A stretch of DNA of 64,000 nt from positions 14,971 through 78,970 of the forward strand of contig CAZYYO010000002.1 in the NCBI GenBank assembly GCA_964650965.1, written 5' to 3'. This document shows, in pieces, positions 45,675 to 54,968 of this stretch. The stretch's first letter is position 1; each line of letters opens with the position of its first letter. This DNA comes from CAZYYO01 sp964650965. GTDB taxonomy: Bacteria; Bacillota; Clostridia; Lachnospirales; Lachnospiraceae. A model generated the notes under the pieces. That model saw nothing but the letters and a program-made list of their open reading frames with translations. It did no database searches and had not been told where the DNA came from. The translations under genes and the position numbers were made by a program.

Positions 45675-45709
45675 AAAGGGGCATCCTTGAAGGGGTGCTT
45701 CTTTTTTTT
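45675..45709 (+). terminator. Terminator of the NlpC/P60 gene
   Basis: A stem of about ten pairs with two G-T pairs, then CTTTTTTT. Confidence 0.75.
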
Positions 45710-45769
45710 ATAAAAATGTAAAATTCCATAAAACTTTAAATTTTCAGACAACCGGAAAATCACAGTCAC

Positions 45770-45919
45770 TTATACAAATTTGGAAATATGCACAAAAATT
45801 AAAAACAAATAAAAAACATAAGATAAAATATTTATAAAATCTTTCTTAGTTATCCACAATAAAAATTGCAAAAACCTTGAAAAATGGACTTATACACGAA
45901 GATATCCACTTTATCCACA
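45770..45919 (+). other. Cluster of DnaA-box-like 9-mers in AT-rich gap
   Basis: Part of a 528-base gap (45664-46191) that holds no gene. TTATCCACA occurs twice (45850-45858, 45911-45919), the strong DnaA-box form. Weaker copies in the same orientation are TTATACACG (45890-45898), ATATGCACA (45786-45794), ATATCCACT (45902-45910) and TTATACAAA (45770-45778). The reverse complement is absent. About 180 bases of very A/T-rich DNA follow. Genes run the same way on both sides, so it does not look like the chromosome origin. It could be a DnaA-titrating or DnaA-controlled site. Confidence 0.55.
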
Positions 45920-46191
45920 AAAAAGTAGAAGAAAATTACCTTTGCAAAAAAGGAAAAAAGAACGAATGTTTTGTCGAGATTCCATAAAAAATGTAGAAAT
46001 AGAAAATAATATTTGACATTTTAAAAATAGAAAAACAATAAAAAAAGAGCTAAATTGGCTAATTAAAATGTAAATAAAGATGAACTTTTCAGACAATTTA
46101 GGATATGCAATCCATGGAAAGGAAATTATTGAAAAAGATATCAAGTTTTGCTATACTCTATGAATATATTTTAAGGAAAAAGAGATACTAT

Positions 46192-46893
46192 ATGGTAAAA
46201 ACGGTTGATATACTAGGAATAGAAATTAATAATAGTAGTGCGAGAGATTTAATTGAGATAGCAAAGGAGTATTTTAATAATCCTTCTATGAATATGATTG
46301 TATCTATTTCTGCATCTATGCTATTACAATGCCAGTCCAATCCCATGATGCAGGAGGCATTAAACATGCTGGATTTACCAATCATTGGGGATGTGGAAAT
46401 TCTTGCTGCAGCAGGGTTGGATTCTGCAACCAAGCGCCAGGAGATTAAAAATAATGAATTCTTCCATGAATTTATGAAACATATAGGGAAGGATGGGAGA
46501 ACAGTATATCTATTAGGAGATACTACCCCAGAAATTCACAAGCTGTCCCGTTATCTAAAGGACACCTATGATAAAGTAAAAGTGGCGGGAGCCTTTGCCA
46601 TGGAACAATGTACTGGAGATATGGATCATGTAATTAATGAGGTGAATGGAGCAGCTCCTGATGTAATAATATCCATTCTCAGTTCTCCCATGCAGGAAGA
46701 GTTCTTGATGAAGGAGCATCAGAAGCTGAATGCCAGTATCTGGTATGGAGCTGGAAAGAATTACATACGAACCAGCAGGCTGGATGAACTTAAGAAATAT
46801 GCCAATCACCTGATTCACAGAGGAAGACTCATAAAGAGTATAAGTGAATATGACGAAGAGGTGAATGAATCTCATGAGGAATCGAAAGAATAA
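46192..46893 (+). CDS. Divergent WecG/TagA/CpsF-family glycosyltransferase-like protein
   Basis: 233 residues from the ATG at 46192; a longer frame begins at 46105 but lacks a site. The opening VKTVDILGIEINNSSARDLIEIAKEYF and the segment VYLLGDTTPEIHKLSRYL match the WecG/TagA fold. Some hallmark residues have changed: GxPxQE is SSPMQEE, and the tryptophan-rich C-terminal APEW...EWLYRL part is missing. True members add N-acetylmannosaminuronate or N-acetylmannosamine to lipid carriers in wall polymers. Activity is uncertain, and no polysaccharide genes are next to it. It overlaps the YitT gene. Confidence 0.7.
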   Translation: MVKTVDILGIEINNSSARDLIEIAKEYFNNPSMNMIVSISASMLLQCQSNPMMQEALNMLDLPIIGDVEILAAAGLDSATKRQEIKNNEFFHEFMKHIGKDGRTVYLLGDTTPEIHKLSRYLKDTYDKVKVAGAFAMEQCTGDMDHVINEVNGAAPDVIISILSSPMQEEFLMKEHQKLNASIWYGAGKNYIRTSRLDELKKYANHLIHRGRLIKSISEYDEEVNESHEESKE

Positions 46894-47749
46894 TGTAATG
46901 GATGTCCTGTTCATCATAGGGGGAACTGGACTGATGGCCGTAGCAGTGGCTTGTGTATATGAACCAATCGCAATGGTAACTGGTGGGTTTACCGGAGTAT
47001 CCATCATCATCAAAAGAATAACAGAAACTATCATACCAGGAGGGGTACCTCTTGGTATTTCTAATTTATGCCTAAATATTCCATTATTCCTATGGGCTCT
47101 CACAAGAAAAAAGTGGCGTTTCCTTTTTATGACAGTATTTGCTACGGTGCTGCTTTCTGGATGGCTATGGGTCTTACCACCGGTTTATCCGGTTGCTGGA
47201 GATTATCTTCTGTCATCTCTTTTGGGAGGCTTCTTAGGTGGGACAGGAATTGGCCTGGTGCTGCGTGGCAAGGCAACCACAGGGGGAACAGACCTATTGG
47301 CTGTGCTGTTGCATACATGGATGCCCCATCATACGGTGGTAGAAATCTTAATGGTGATAGATACTATCATTGTTATATTGGGAATGGGAGTGTTCGGACT
47401 GCACTCAGCATTGTATGCTATGATTGCTATCTATATGACAGCAAAGATGTCAGATCGAATGACAGAAGGATTGAAATTTGCAAAAGGAGCACTGATTATT
47501 ACCGATTGGCCGACGCAAGTGGCCGAAAAAATATTAGAACAAATGGAACGAGGGGTTACTTCCATGGAGGCGCGGGGGATGTATAGTGGACAGAAGCGTG
47601 GAATGCTATACTGTGTGTTCTCAAGAAAGGAGACAGTTCGCCTCAAGGAAATTGTATATGGAATTGACGAGAAAGCTTTTATTACCCTAATGGATGTAAG
47701 AGAGGTTTTGGGCGAAGGATTTTATAATGATTTTCAAAAAAATCCCTAA
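46874..47749 (+). CDS. YitT-family membrane protein
   Basis: 291 residues with the start at 46874 (AGGTGA nine bases upstream; 46865 is an alternative). Five or six helices: GTGLMAVAVACVYEPIAMVTGGFTGVSI and GGFLGGTGIGLVLRGKATTGGTDLLAVLL are YitT hallmarks. A C-terminal cytosolic domain of DUF2179 type (about 220-290) follows. The role of YitT is unknown. It overlaps the upstream WecG-like gene, so the pair is co-translated. Confidence 0.88.
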   Translation: MRNRKNNVMDVLFIIGGTGLMAVAVACVYEPIAMVTGGFTGVSIIIKRITETIIPGGVPLGISNLCLNIPLFLWALTRKKWRFLFMTVFATVLLSGWLWVLPPVYPVAGDYLLSSLLGGFLGGTGIGLVLRGKATTGGTDLLAVLLHTWMPHHTVVEILMVIDTIIVILGMGVFGLHSALYAMIAIYMTAKMSDRMTEGLKFAKGALIITDWPTQVAEKILEQMERGVTSMEARGMYSGQKRGMLYCVFSRKETVRLKEIVYGIDEKAFITLMDVREVLGEGFYNDFQKNP

Positions 47750-47911
47750 ATATATCTATAAAGTGTTAATATGCATAAAAAAATGACATATAAGTCTTTA
47801 TTTTTTTGGCAGATTATATTAAAATGCTAAGTAGATATGTGAAAAATCCAAAAAAAGTGAAATACCAAATTGTGTAAATTGTATAAATGCTATACAAAGG
47901 GAGGCAAAAGA

Positions 47912-49000
47912 ATGATATCAAACCAAATTCTTCAGAATACCATTGATGGTTTAAATTCCATTACCAAAGTAGATTTTTGCGTCGTAGATGTGGAAGGAAG
48001 TATCTTGGCAGCTACATTTTCAGAGGCTCAGCAGTATATTGAGTCGGCAATGACATTTGCAAAATCTCCAGCAGAAAGCCAGGTGGTATTTGGATGCCAG
48101 TTTTTTAAGGTGTTCGATGAACAGCAGTTGGAATTTATTGTGCTGGCCAAGGGAGATGGGGAGAATGCGCAGAATATTGGAAAAATTGCTGCATTCCAGA
48201 TTGAAGAATTGATGGTAGCATATAAAGAACGTTTTGATAAGGATAATTTTATTAAAAATCTTTTGCTGGATAATTTGCTTTTGGTAGACATTTATAACAG
48301 AGCAAAAAAGCTTCATGTAGATACCACAGCTCGCAGAGTCGTTATGATTGTTGAAACTGGAGCAGAAAAAGATGGAGATGAGCTGGATCGGGTAAGAAGC
48401 ATCTTTGGCGGAAAAACCCATGATTTTGTAACGGCGGTAGATGAAAAAAATATTATTGTAGTGAAGGAATTGGGAGAGAAGGATACATACCAGGATGTGG
48501 ATAAGACAGCAGCAGTGATTGTAGATGCCTTTAAAGATCGTCCCCAGAAGCGTATTTGTGTTTCTTACGGAACGGTGGTACATGAAATAAAAGAGGTGTC
48601 CAGGTCCTATAAAGAAGCTGCCATGGCACTGGATGTTGGAAAGATTTTCTTTGGAGAAAAGCAGATTATCGCATACGCAGCACTGGGAATTGGACGATTA
48701 ATTTATCAGCTCCCCATACCACTCTGTAAGATGTTTATTAAAGAAATATTCGAAGGAAAATCTCCAGATGAATTTGACGAAGAAACATTAAGTACCATTA
48801 ATAAATTCTTTGAAAACAGTCTGAATGTTTCTGAAACCTCCAGACAGCTGTACATTCATAGAAATACATTGGTATATCGTCTAGATAAACTGCAAAAGAG
48901 TACAGGGCTGGATCTTCGTGTATTTGAGGATGCCATTACCTTTAAGATTGCATTAATGGTTGTAAAGTATATGAAATATATGGAAGCACAGGATTATTAA
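47912..49000 (+). CDS. CdaR/PucR-type transcription regulator
   Basis: 362 residues from the ATG at 47912, with GGGAGG eight bases before it. The N-terminal region resembles a sugar-diacid recognition (CdaR) domain (QILQNTIDGLNSITKVDFCVVDVEG). A GGDEF-like middle part follows with RVVMIVETGAEKD. The C-terminal PucR helix-turn-helix is LNVSETSRQLYIHRNTLVYRLDKLQ. It probably senses a small acid and regulates catabolic genes, but the target is not adjacent. The long A/T-rich stretch before it offers no clear promoter. Confidence 0.87.
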   Translation: MISNQILQNTIDGLNSITKVDFCVVDVEGSILAATFSEAQQYIESAMTFAKSPAESQVVFGCQFFKVFDEQQLEFIVLAKGDGENAQNIGKIAAFQIEELMVAYKERFDKDNFIKNLLLDNLLLVDIYNRAKKLHVDTTARRVVMIVETGAEKDGDELDRVRSIFGGKTHDFVTAVDEKNIIVVKELGEKDTYQDVDKTAAVIVDAFKDRPQKRICVSYGTVVHEIKEVSRSYKEAAMALDVGKIFFGEKQIIAYAALGIGRLIYQLPIPLCKMFIKEIFEGKSPDEFDEETLSTINKFFENSLNVSETSRQLYIHRNTLVYRLDKLQKSTGLDLRVFEDAITFKIALMVVKYMKYMEAQDY

Positions 49001-49055
49001 GAACTGGCAAAGTGATACAAAAGGGATGTTACCAGGATAGAAAGCAGGAAATATC

Positions 49056-49739
49056 ATGATTAGACTTGAACATGTAAGTAAGACCTATCAGGCTGAAGTG
49101 CCAGCATTAAACGATATTAATTTGAATATTGAAGCGGGAGAATTTGTATTTATTGTTGGGGATAGTGGCTCAGGAAAATCTACTATTATTAAGTTATTAC
49201 AGAAGGAATTGGACCCAACAGAAGGCAAAATTTTTATTAACGGCAAGGATATTGGAGAAGTAAGTCATAAGCAGGTACCAAGATTTCGAAGAAATATTGG
49301 GGTGGTTTTCCAGAACTTTCGACTGCTTCAGGATAGAAATGTATATGAAAATGTTGCATTTGCAATGAAGGTAGTAGAGGCCTCTACTAGGGAAATTAGG
49401 AAGAAGGTTCCTCTCATGTTGTCCATGGTAGGATTGGCAGCGAAATATCGCTCTTTGCCCAAGGAACTGTCCGGTGGAGAACAGCAAAGAGTTGCTATTG
49501 CCAGAGCATTGGTGAATGAACCGAAGATTCTTCTGGCAGATGAGCCTACCGGAAATCTGGACAATAATAATGCCTGGGAAATTATGAAGTTATTGGAAGA
49601 AATCAATGAGCGGGGAACTACAGTAGTGGTTGTAACCCATAATATGGAAATCGTCAAAACAATGAAGAAGCGAGTTATTACCATTAAGAAAGGTGTCATT
49701 GTCAGTGATGAGGATTGGGGTGAGACCGATGAAGATTAG
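49056..49739 (+). CDS. ftsE: Cell division ATP-binding protein FtsE
   Basis: 227 residues, full length. Walker A GDSGSGKST near 36-44, signature LSGGEQQRVAIARALVN, Walker B ILLADEPTGNLD and HNMEIVK switch. FtsE with FtsX forms an ABC complex that controls wall hydrolases at the division or lateral wall. Its end overlaps ftsX by 11 bases. Confidence 0.96.
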   Translation: MIRLEHVSKTYQAEVPALNDINLNIEAGEFVFIVGDSGSGKSTIIKLLQKELDPTEGKIFINGKDIGEVSHKQVPRFRRNIGVVFQNFRLLQDRNVYENVAFAMKVVEASTREIRKKVPLMLSMVGLAAKYRSLPKELSGGEQQRVAIARALVNEPKILLADEPTGNLDNNNAWEIMKLLEEINERGTTVVVVTHNMEIVKTMKKRVITIKKGVIVSDEDWGETDED

Positions 49740-50637
49740 TACGTTTTTCTATAATTTTAAACAAGGCATTAAGAATATATGGAGAAATAAAATGTTCTCC
49801 CTGGCATCCATTGCAACCATGTCAGCATGTATTTTTTTATTTGGCGTTTTCTATTCACTGGGAGTGAATTTCCAGTCTATGGTGCAAACGGCGGAAGAGG
49901 GAGTTGCTGTTACTGTATTTTTCCAGGAGGGAACCACACAGGAACAGATTGACAATATTGGTACGGAAATCAGCAAGCGTGCGGAAGTATCAGAGTACCA
50001 TTTTGTTACTGCAGAGGAGGCCTGGGACTCTTATAAAACAGAATATTTTGAGGGAAACGAAGAACTGGCATCGGGATTTGCTGATGATAATCCGCTGGCC
50101 AATTCAGCCCATTATGAAATATATTTAAATGACGTATCTATGCAGGGAACTCTGGTCTCTTTCCTACAGGGATTAGATGGCGTAAGAGCCGTGCACCAGT
50201 CGGAGGTTGCAGCCAAGACACTGACGGATGTCAGCAAGCTACTAGGATATATTTTTGTTGGAATCATTTTAATCTTAATAGCAGTAGCCGTCTTTTTGAT
50301 AAACAATACCGTTACGGTAGGTATTTCCGTACGAAAAGAAGAAATCGCAATTATGAAATTGATTGGGGCAAAGGATAATTTCGTTCGAGCTCCATTTATT
50401 GTAGAAGGCATCACCATCGGACTGATTGGCTCGGTGATACCTTTAGTATTACTGTTTTTCCTTTATCGTTCCATTATTTTTTATGTAGCAGATAAGTTTA
50501 GCTTTTTAAGCAGTATGATAACCTTTGTTCCGGTAGCTTCCATTTTCCAAATTCTGATTCCAGTGTCCCTTGTTTTAGGCGTGGGCATTGGATTTGTAGG
50601 AAGCCGTATGACTCTAAAGAAGCACTTAAAAGTTTAA
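49729..50637 (+). CDS. ftsX: Cell division protein FtsX
   Basis: 302 residues from the ATG at 49729. Four helices: one near 18-40 (MFSLASIATMSACIFLFGVFYSLG), a large external loop (about 41-175) containing MVQTAEEGVAVTVFFQEG, and three in the C-terminal half. FtsX lacks transport activity and passes FtsE's ATP-driven motion to a hydrolase outside. The usual M23/EnvC-like or CwlO-type partner gene is not next to it. Confidence 0.95.
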   Translation: MKISTFFYNFKQGIKNIWRNKMFSLASIATMSACIFLFGVFYSLGVNFQSMVQTAEEGVAVTVFFQEGTTQEQIDNIGTEISKRAEVSEYHFVTAEEAWDSYKTEYFEGNEELASGFADDNPLANSAHYEIYLNDVSMQGTLVSFLQGLDGVRAVHQSEVAAKTLTDVSKLLGYIFVGIILILIAVAVFLINNTVTVGISVRKEEIAIMKLIGAKDNFVRAPFIVEGITIGLIGSVIPLVLLFFLYRSIIFYVADKFSFLSSMITFVPVASIFQILIPVSLVLGVGIGFVGSRMTLKKHLKV

Positions 50638-50705
50638 GAGCAAAAGGCAGGCTGCAGGTGCATAGAATATAAGATATAACAATGGAAAGATAAAGAGGTA
50701 ATTTG

Positions 50706-51938
50706 ATGGAAGAAGAATTAAGCCAGGAGGATGTGCAGCAGCCTCAGCAGAAGCGGGAGAAGAAAACCTATAAAAGGGGGATTTTAACCGGTGTATTAAT
50801 AACGCTGGCAGTTATCCTGGGGGTGACAATGGGAGCATTTGCTTATTTTCGCTCCAGCCTTGGACGCGGTGGACTGTTAAATGCCAGTGTAAAGACGAAG
50901 ATTGAATATCTGGCAGCCATTATCAACTACTATTATTATGATGATATTGATACAGATGCTATGGCAGATGGTCTGTACAAGGGCTTGGTGGAGAGTACTG
51001 GAGACAGATATTCTACATACTATACAGCAGAAGAGTATAAGGAAATGATGATTGATACCACAGGCAATTATGCAGGTATCGGTGCACTTTTGAGCCAGAA
51101 TACCAATACGAAGCAGGTGATTATCATTAAGGTTTACGATGGCTCCCCTGCAGCGGAGGCGGGGCTGATGGCCGGAGATGAGATTGTTTCAGCAGATGGT
51201 TATACAGCTACGGACTATTCCTTAGATGATTTTGTGAAGCATATTCGTGGTGAAGAAGGCAGTCAGGTGTCTTTAAATATTATTCGGGAAGAAGAGGAAC
51301 AGGAGTACACAGTTACTCGTGCTAATGTTACTGTGCCAAGCGTTAGCTATCAGATACTGGATAATCAAATTGCATATATGGAGATTACAGAATTCTCCAG
51401 CAATACCCAGGAACAATTTGAAGCTGCACTTGCAGATCTTGAGAGCCAAGGCATGAAATCCATCATTTTTGATTTGCGAAGCAATGGTGGCGGACTGGTA
51501 GATTCAGTTACTGCAATATTAGACGATATTCTGCCAGAGGGAACCACAGTATATATGAAGGATAAGAATGGTAAGGAGACGGATTATACCTCTGATGAGG
51601 AACATCAAATCAACTATCCCATGGTAGTTCTTACCTCAGAAAATACAGCCAGTGCTGCTGAGATTTTCGCAGGTGCCATTCGTGATTTCCACTATGGTAC
51701 CTTAATTGGAGTCACAACCTTTGGAAAAGGAATTGTTCAGACGACGCTGCCACTTTCTGACGGAAGTGCCATTAAGCTTACAACAGCAACGTATTATACG
51801 CCTAGTGGAGAGTGTATCCATGGAGTGGGCATTAAACCCGATATCCAGTTGGAATATCAGTTCCTAGGAGGAGAAGACGATAAATATGCACTCTCCTTAG
51901 ATAATCAGGTACAAAAAGCAATTGAAGTATTAAAATAA
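50706..51938 (+). CDS. C-terminal processing serine protease, S41 (Ctp)
   Basis: 410 residues from the ATG at 50706, eight bases after AGAGG. One N-terminal helix (about 24-47), a PDZ domain near 110-200 (YDGSPAAEAGLMAGDEIVSADG), then the S41 core with the catalytic serine in ENTASAAEIFAGAIRD and lysine in GVTTFGKGIVQTTLPL. It degrades or trims wall and secreted proteins. It lies 68 bases after ftsX, a common neighbour, so it may act on divisome hydrolases. Confidence 0.95.
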   Translation: MEEELSQEDVQQPQQKREKKTYKRGILTGVLITLAVILGVTMGAFAYFRSSLGRGGLLNASVKTKIEYLAAIINYYYYDDIDTDAMADGLYKGLVESTGDRYSTYYTAEEYKEMMIDTTGNYAGIGALLSQNTNTKQVIIIKVYDGSPAAEAGLMAGDEIVSADGYTATDYSLDDFVKHIRGEEGSQVSLNIIREEEEQEYTVTRANVTVPSVSYQILDNQIAYMEITEFSSNTQEQFEAALADLESQGMKSIIFDLRSNGGGLVDSVTAILDDILPEGTTVYMKDKNGKETDYTSDEEHQINYPMVVLTSENTASAAEIFAGAIRDFHYGTLIGVTTFGKGIVQTTLPLSDGSAIKLTTATYYTPSGECIHGVGIKPDIQLEYQFLGGEDDKYALSLDNQVQKAIEVLK

Positions 51939-51959
51939 AAAATGAAAGAGGTGATTACT

Positions 51960-53100
51960 GTGGTAGAATTAGATGGATTTAAGCAGCTTTTGCAGTCCTA
52001 TCAGTCCCCACTACAGGAAGTGAGGGATTCACTTTGACCTAGCTAATAAGGCAAAGCGAATCGAAGAAATAGAAAGAGAAATGGAGGCATCCGACTTCTG
52101 GAATGATCCGGAGGTGTCCACCAGAAAAACCAAGGAATTAAAAAGCTTAAAGGATGATGTTGCAGTTTTTAACCAGCTGCAGGAGCAGTATGAGGAAATC
52201 CAGCTTTATATTCAAATGGGATATGAAGAAGAGGATGAGAGCTTGATTCCGGAAATAGAGCAGCAGCTTGCTTCTTTTGAGACAACCTTTGACCAGATTC
52301 GGGTTAAAACCCTGTTGTCCGGGGAGTATGATGGAAATGATGCCATTGTAAGTCTTCATGCAGGTGCCGGTGGAACGGAATCCTGTGACTGGGTATCTAT
52401 GCTGTATCGCATGTATACCAGATGGGCATCCAATCGGGGATATTCTGTAGAAGTGATCGATTCTCTAGATGGAGAAGAAGCAGGAATTAAATCTATTACC
52501 TTCCAGGTAAATGGAGAAAATGCCTATGGTTATCTGAAAGCAGAAAAAGGAGTGCATCGACTGGTTCGCATATCTCCATTTAATGCTGCTGGAAAGAGAC
52601 AGACATCCTTTGCGTCCTGTGATGTTATGCCTGATATTGAGACAGATTTGGATGTGGAAATTAAGGACGAGGATATTCGAACTGATACCTTCCGCTCCAG
52701 CGGGGCAGGAGGACAGCATATTAATAAGACCTCCTCTGCCATTCGAATTACCCATTTCCCATCAGGCATCGTTGTACAATGTCAAAACGAACGCTCTCAG
52801 CATATGAATAAGGATAAAGCAATGCAGATGTTAAAGGCGAAGCTGTATCTTCTAAAGCAGGAGGAGAATGCCAGAGAGGCAGCAGGAATCCGTGGCGAGG
52901 TTACCGACATTGGCTGGGGTAACCAGATTCGTTCCTATGTTATGCAGCCCTATACCATGGTGAAGGATTTGCGTACAGGAGAAGAAACAGGAAATGTTGC
53001 AGCAGTTATGGACGGAGATTTAGATGCGTTTATGAATGCATATTTAAAATGGATGTCCTTAGGCTGCCCGAATCGGAACATCCAAGCAGAAAATGAATAA
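51960..53100 (+). CDS. prfB: Peptide chain release factor 2 (programmed +1 frameshift)
   Basis: The gene starts at GTG 51960 (site GAGGTG six bases before) with VELDGFKQLLQSYQ. It runs in one frame to CTT 52032-52034 and meets TGA at 52035-52037. Translation must shift +1 there (CTT T GAC) to read on as LDLANKAKRIEE and finish at 53100. The product is about 379 residues with GGQ at SGAGGQHINKTSSAIRI and the RF2 motif SPFNAAGKRQ. An SD-like AGGG (52023-52026) precedes the slip by five bases. RF2 reads TGA and TAA, so low RF2 causes the shift. Confidence 0.96.
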
Positions 53101-53106
53101 AAAACA

Positions 53107-53148
53107 CAAAGTTCTTTGCGGTCAGAAAATGGCTGCAAGGAACTTTTT
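53107..53148 (+). terminator. Terminator of prfB
   Basis: AAGTTCTTTGC pairs with GCAAGGAACTT, a stem of about 11 pairs followed by TTT. Confidence 0.7.
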
Positions 53149-53219
53149 GTACATTTTAACAAGAAACTGTGTAAGAATGTAGAGAAAACAATCATTATGC
53201 AGAAAAACAAAAAAGAGGG

Positions 53220-53248
53220 TTGCACCTAACATTGATATATGATATTAT
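53220..53248 (+). promoter_or_regulatory. Promoter of the aspartate-family operon
   Basis: TTGCAC (53220-53225) and TATTAT (53243-53248), 17 bases apart. No T-box or other leader riboswitch motif is seen before the first gene. Confidence 0.6.
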
Positions 53249-53299
53249 CTTTCGAGTGAGGACAAATGTTCTTGCTGCAAAGACACTACGGAGGGTATC

Positions 53300-53743
53300 A
53301 TGTCAGAGAAAACTACTTATTTTGTGTTAAAAGAAAAAGCAGTGCCTGAGGTATTGCTCAAAGTGGTGGAAGCGAAGAAACTTCTGGATTCCAGGAAAAG
53401 TATTTCTGTTCAGGAAGCAACGGAAAAGGTAGGAATCAGCAGAAGTTCTTTTTATAAGTATAAGGATGATATTTTCCAGTTTCATGAAAATACCAAGGGG
53501 AAAACCATTACCATGGTCATTCAGCTTGATGATGAGCCTGGACTGTTGTCTATTGTATTGAAAACGGTTGCCGAGTATCAGGCCAATATTCTAACGATTC
53601 ATCAGAGTATACCGGTCAATGGTATCGCGAGCCTTACCTTAAGTGTAGACGTACTTCCCGAAACCGGAGATGTAGCAGCAATGGTAGACACCATTGAGAG
53701 CGTAGAGGGAATCCATTATGTCAAAATATTAGCCAGGGAGTGA
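53300..53743 (+). CDS. ACT-domain regulatory protein (UPF0735/PheB-like)
   Basis: 147 residues. An N-terminal helix-turn-helix-like part (KSISVQEATEKVGISRSSFYKYKDDIF) and a C-terminal ACT domain (TMVIQLDDEPGLLSIVLKTVAEYQANIL). This is the UPF0735 (PheB) arrangement. It ends inside the start region of the homoserine dehydrogenase gene, so the two are co-translated. A plausible role is amino-acid-sensing control of hom or of transcription. Confidence 0.88.
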   Translation: MSEKTTYFVLKEKAVPEVLLKVVEAKKLLDSRKSISVQEATEKVGISRSSFYKYKDDIFQFHENTKGKTITMVIQLDDEPGLLSIVLKTVAEYQANILTIHQSIPVNGIASLTLSVDVLPETGDVAAMVDTIESVEGIHYVKILARE

Positions 53744-53748
53744 ACAAA

Positions 53749-54945
53749 ATGAAAGTAGCAGTCATGGGATATGGAACCATAGGTTCCGGAGTAGTAGAAA
53801 TATTAGATGTAAATAAAGAGGTTATTGCGAAACGTGCAGGAGAACCACTGGAATTAAAGTATGTGCTTGATTTACGAGATTTTGAAGGTGATCCAATTGC
53901 GGATAAGATTGTACATGATTATCATACCATTGCACAGGACCCGGAGGTTGCCATTGTGGTAGAAACAATGGGTGGTGTAGAACCAGCATATACCTTTGTG
54001 AAAGCTATGTTAGAAGCAGGTAAGCATGTAACTACCAGCAATAAGGCATTAGTAGCAGACAAGGGAGCAGAATTAATTGCCATTGCCAGAGAGCACAAGG
54101 TGAACTTCCTGTTTGAAGCATCCGTTGGTGGCGGTATTCCAATTATCCGTCCATTGAATTCCTGTCTCACAGGAGACGTTATTGAAGAAATCACCGGTAT
54201 TGTAAATGGAACAACCAACTACATGATGACCAAGATGAGTACAGAGGGATCTGAATTTGATGATGTGCTAAAGGATGCCCAGGCCAAAGGATATGCAGAG
54301 AAGGATCCTACAGCTGACATTGAAGGTCATGATGCATGTAGAAAGATAGCAATTCTTACCTCTCTTGTGTGTGGCAAGCAGGTAGATTATAAGGATATTC
54401 CCACAGAAGGAATCAGCAAAATTACAGCAACAGATATTAAGTATGCCAATGCTATGGGACGGGGCATTAAGCTTTTAGCCACCAGTAAGTCTGTAGGTGA
54501 TACCTATGTATGTCGTGTGGCTCCATATTTGCTGCCACCAGAGCATCCATTATATATGGTAAATGATGTGTTTAATGCAGTGTTTGTTCACGGCAATATG
54601 TTAGGAGACGGAATGTTTTATGGCAGCGGAGCAGGCAAGCTTCCAACAGCCAGTGCTGTGGTAGGAGATATGGTTGCCATGGCAAAGCATATCGATAAAA
54701 ACATTTATTTAGAATGGGATCAGGAAAAGATTACGTTGGCAGATCCAATGGAACAGGTTGGACGGTTCTTTGTAAGATGTAGTGATGATCAGGAAACCAT
54801 TGCCAAGATATTTACCAAGGTTACCTATGTAGATGCTGGTATTGATGGAGAATATGGATTTGTAACAGAAGCAATGACAGAGAAAGATTATCAAGAAAAG
54901 GCAGCAAAGTTATCTGATGTTCGTCAGATGATTCGTATGGCATAA
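53749..54945 (+). CDS. hom: Homoserine dehydrogenase
   Basis: 398 residues from the ATG at 53749, nine bases after GGGAG. NAD(P) site GYGTIGSGVVEIL at the N-terminus, then ASVGGGIPIIRPLNSCL and the catalytic segment ADPTADIEGHDACRKIAIL. The C-terminal ~50 residues resemble a short ACT module. It reduces aspartate semialdehyde to homoserine for threonine and methionine. The second gene of the operon. Confidence 0.96.
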   Translation: MKVAVMGYGTIGSGVVEILDVNKEVIAKRAGEPLELKYVLDLRDFEGDPIADKIVHDYHTIAQDPEVAIVVETMGGVEPAYTFVKAMLEAGKHVTTSNKALVADKGAELIAIAREHKVNFLFEASVGGGIPIIRPLNSCLTGDVIEEITGIVNGTTNYMMTKMSTEGSEFDDVLKDAQAKGYAEKDPTADIEGHDACRKIAILTSLVCGKQVDYKDIPTEGISKITATDIKYANAMGRGIKLLATSKSVGDTYVCRVAPYLLPPEHPLYMVNDVFNAVFVHGNMLGDGMFYGSGAGKLPTASAVVGDMVAMAKHIDKNIYLEWDQEKITLADPMEQVGRFFVRCSDDQETIAKIFTKVTYVDAGIDGEYGFVTEAMTEKDYQEKAAKLSDVRQMIRMA

Positions 54946-54968
54946 GCATAGTCGGAAGAGGAAAAAAG

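Noticed and set aside
45664..46191. Chromosome replication origin
   Set aside because: DnaA-box-like sites are present, but no origin-linked genes, and genes on either side keep the same direction.
53101..53299. T-box riboswitch before the aspartate operon
   Set aside because: No specifier loop or the conserved T-box sequence is seen; only a prfB terminator and a promoter are found.
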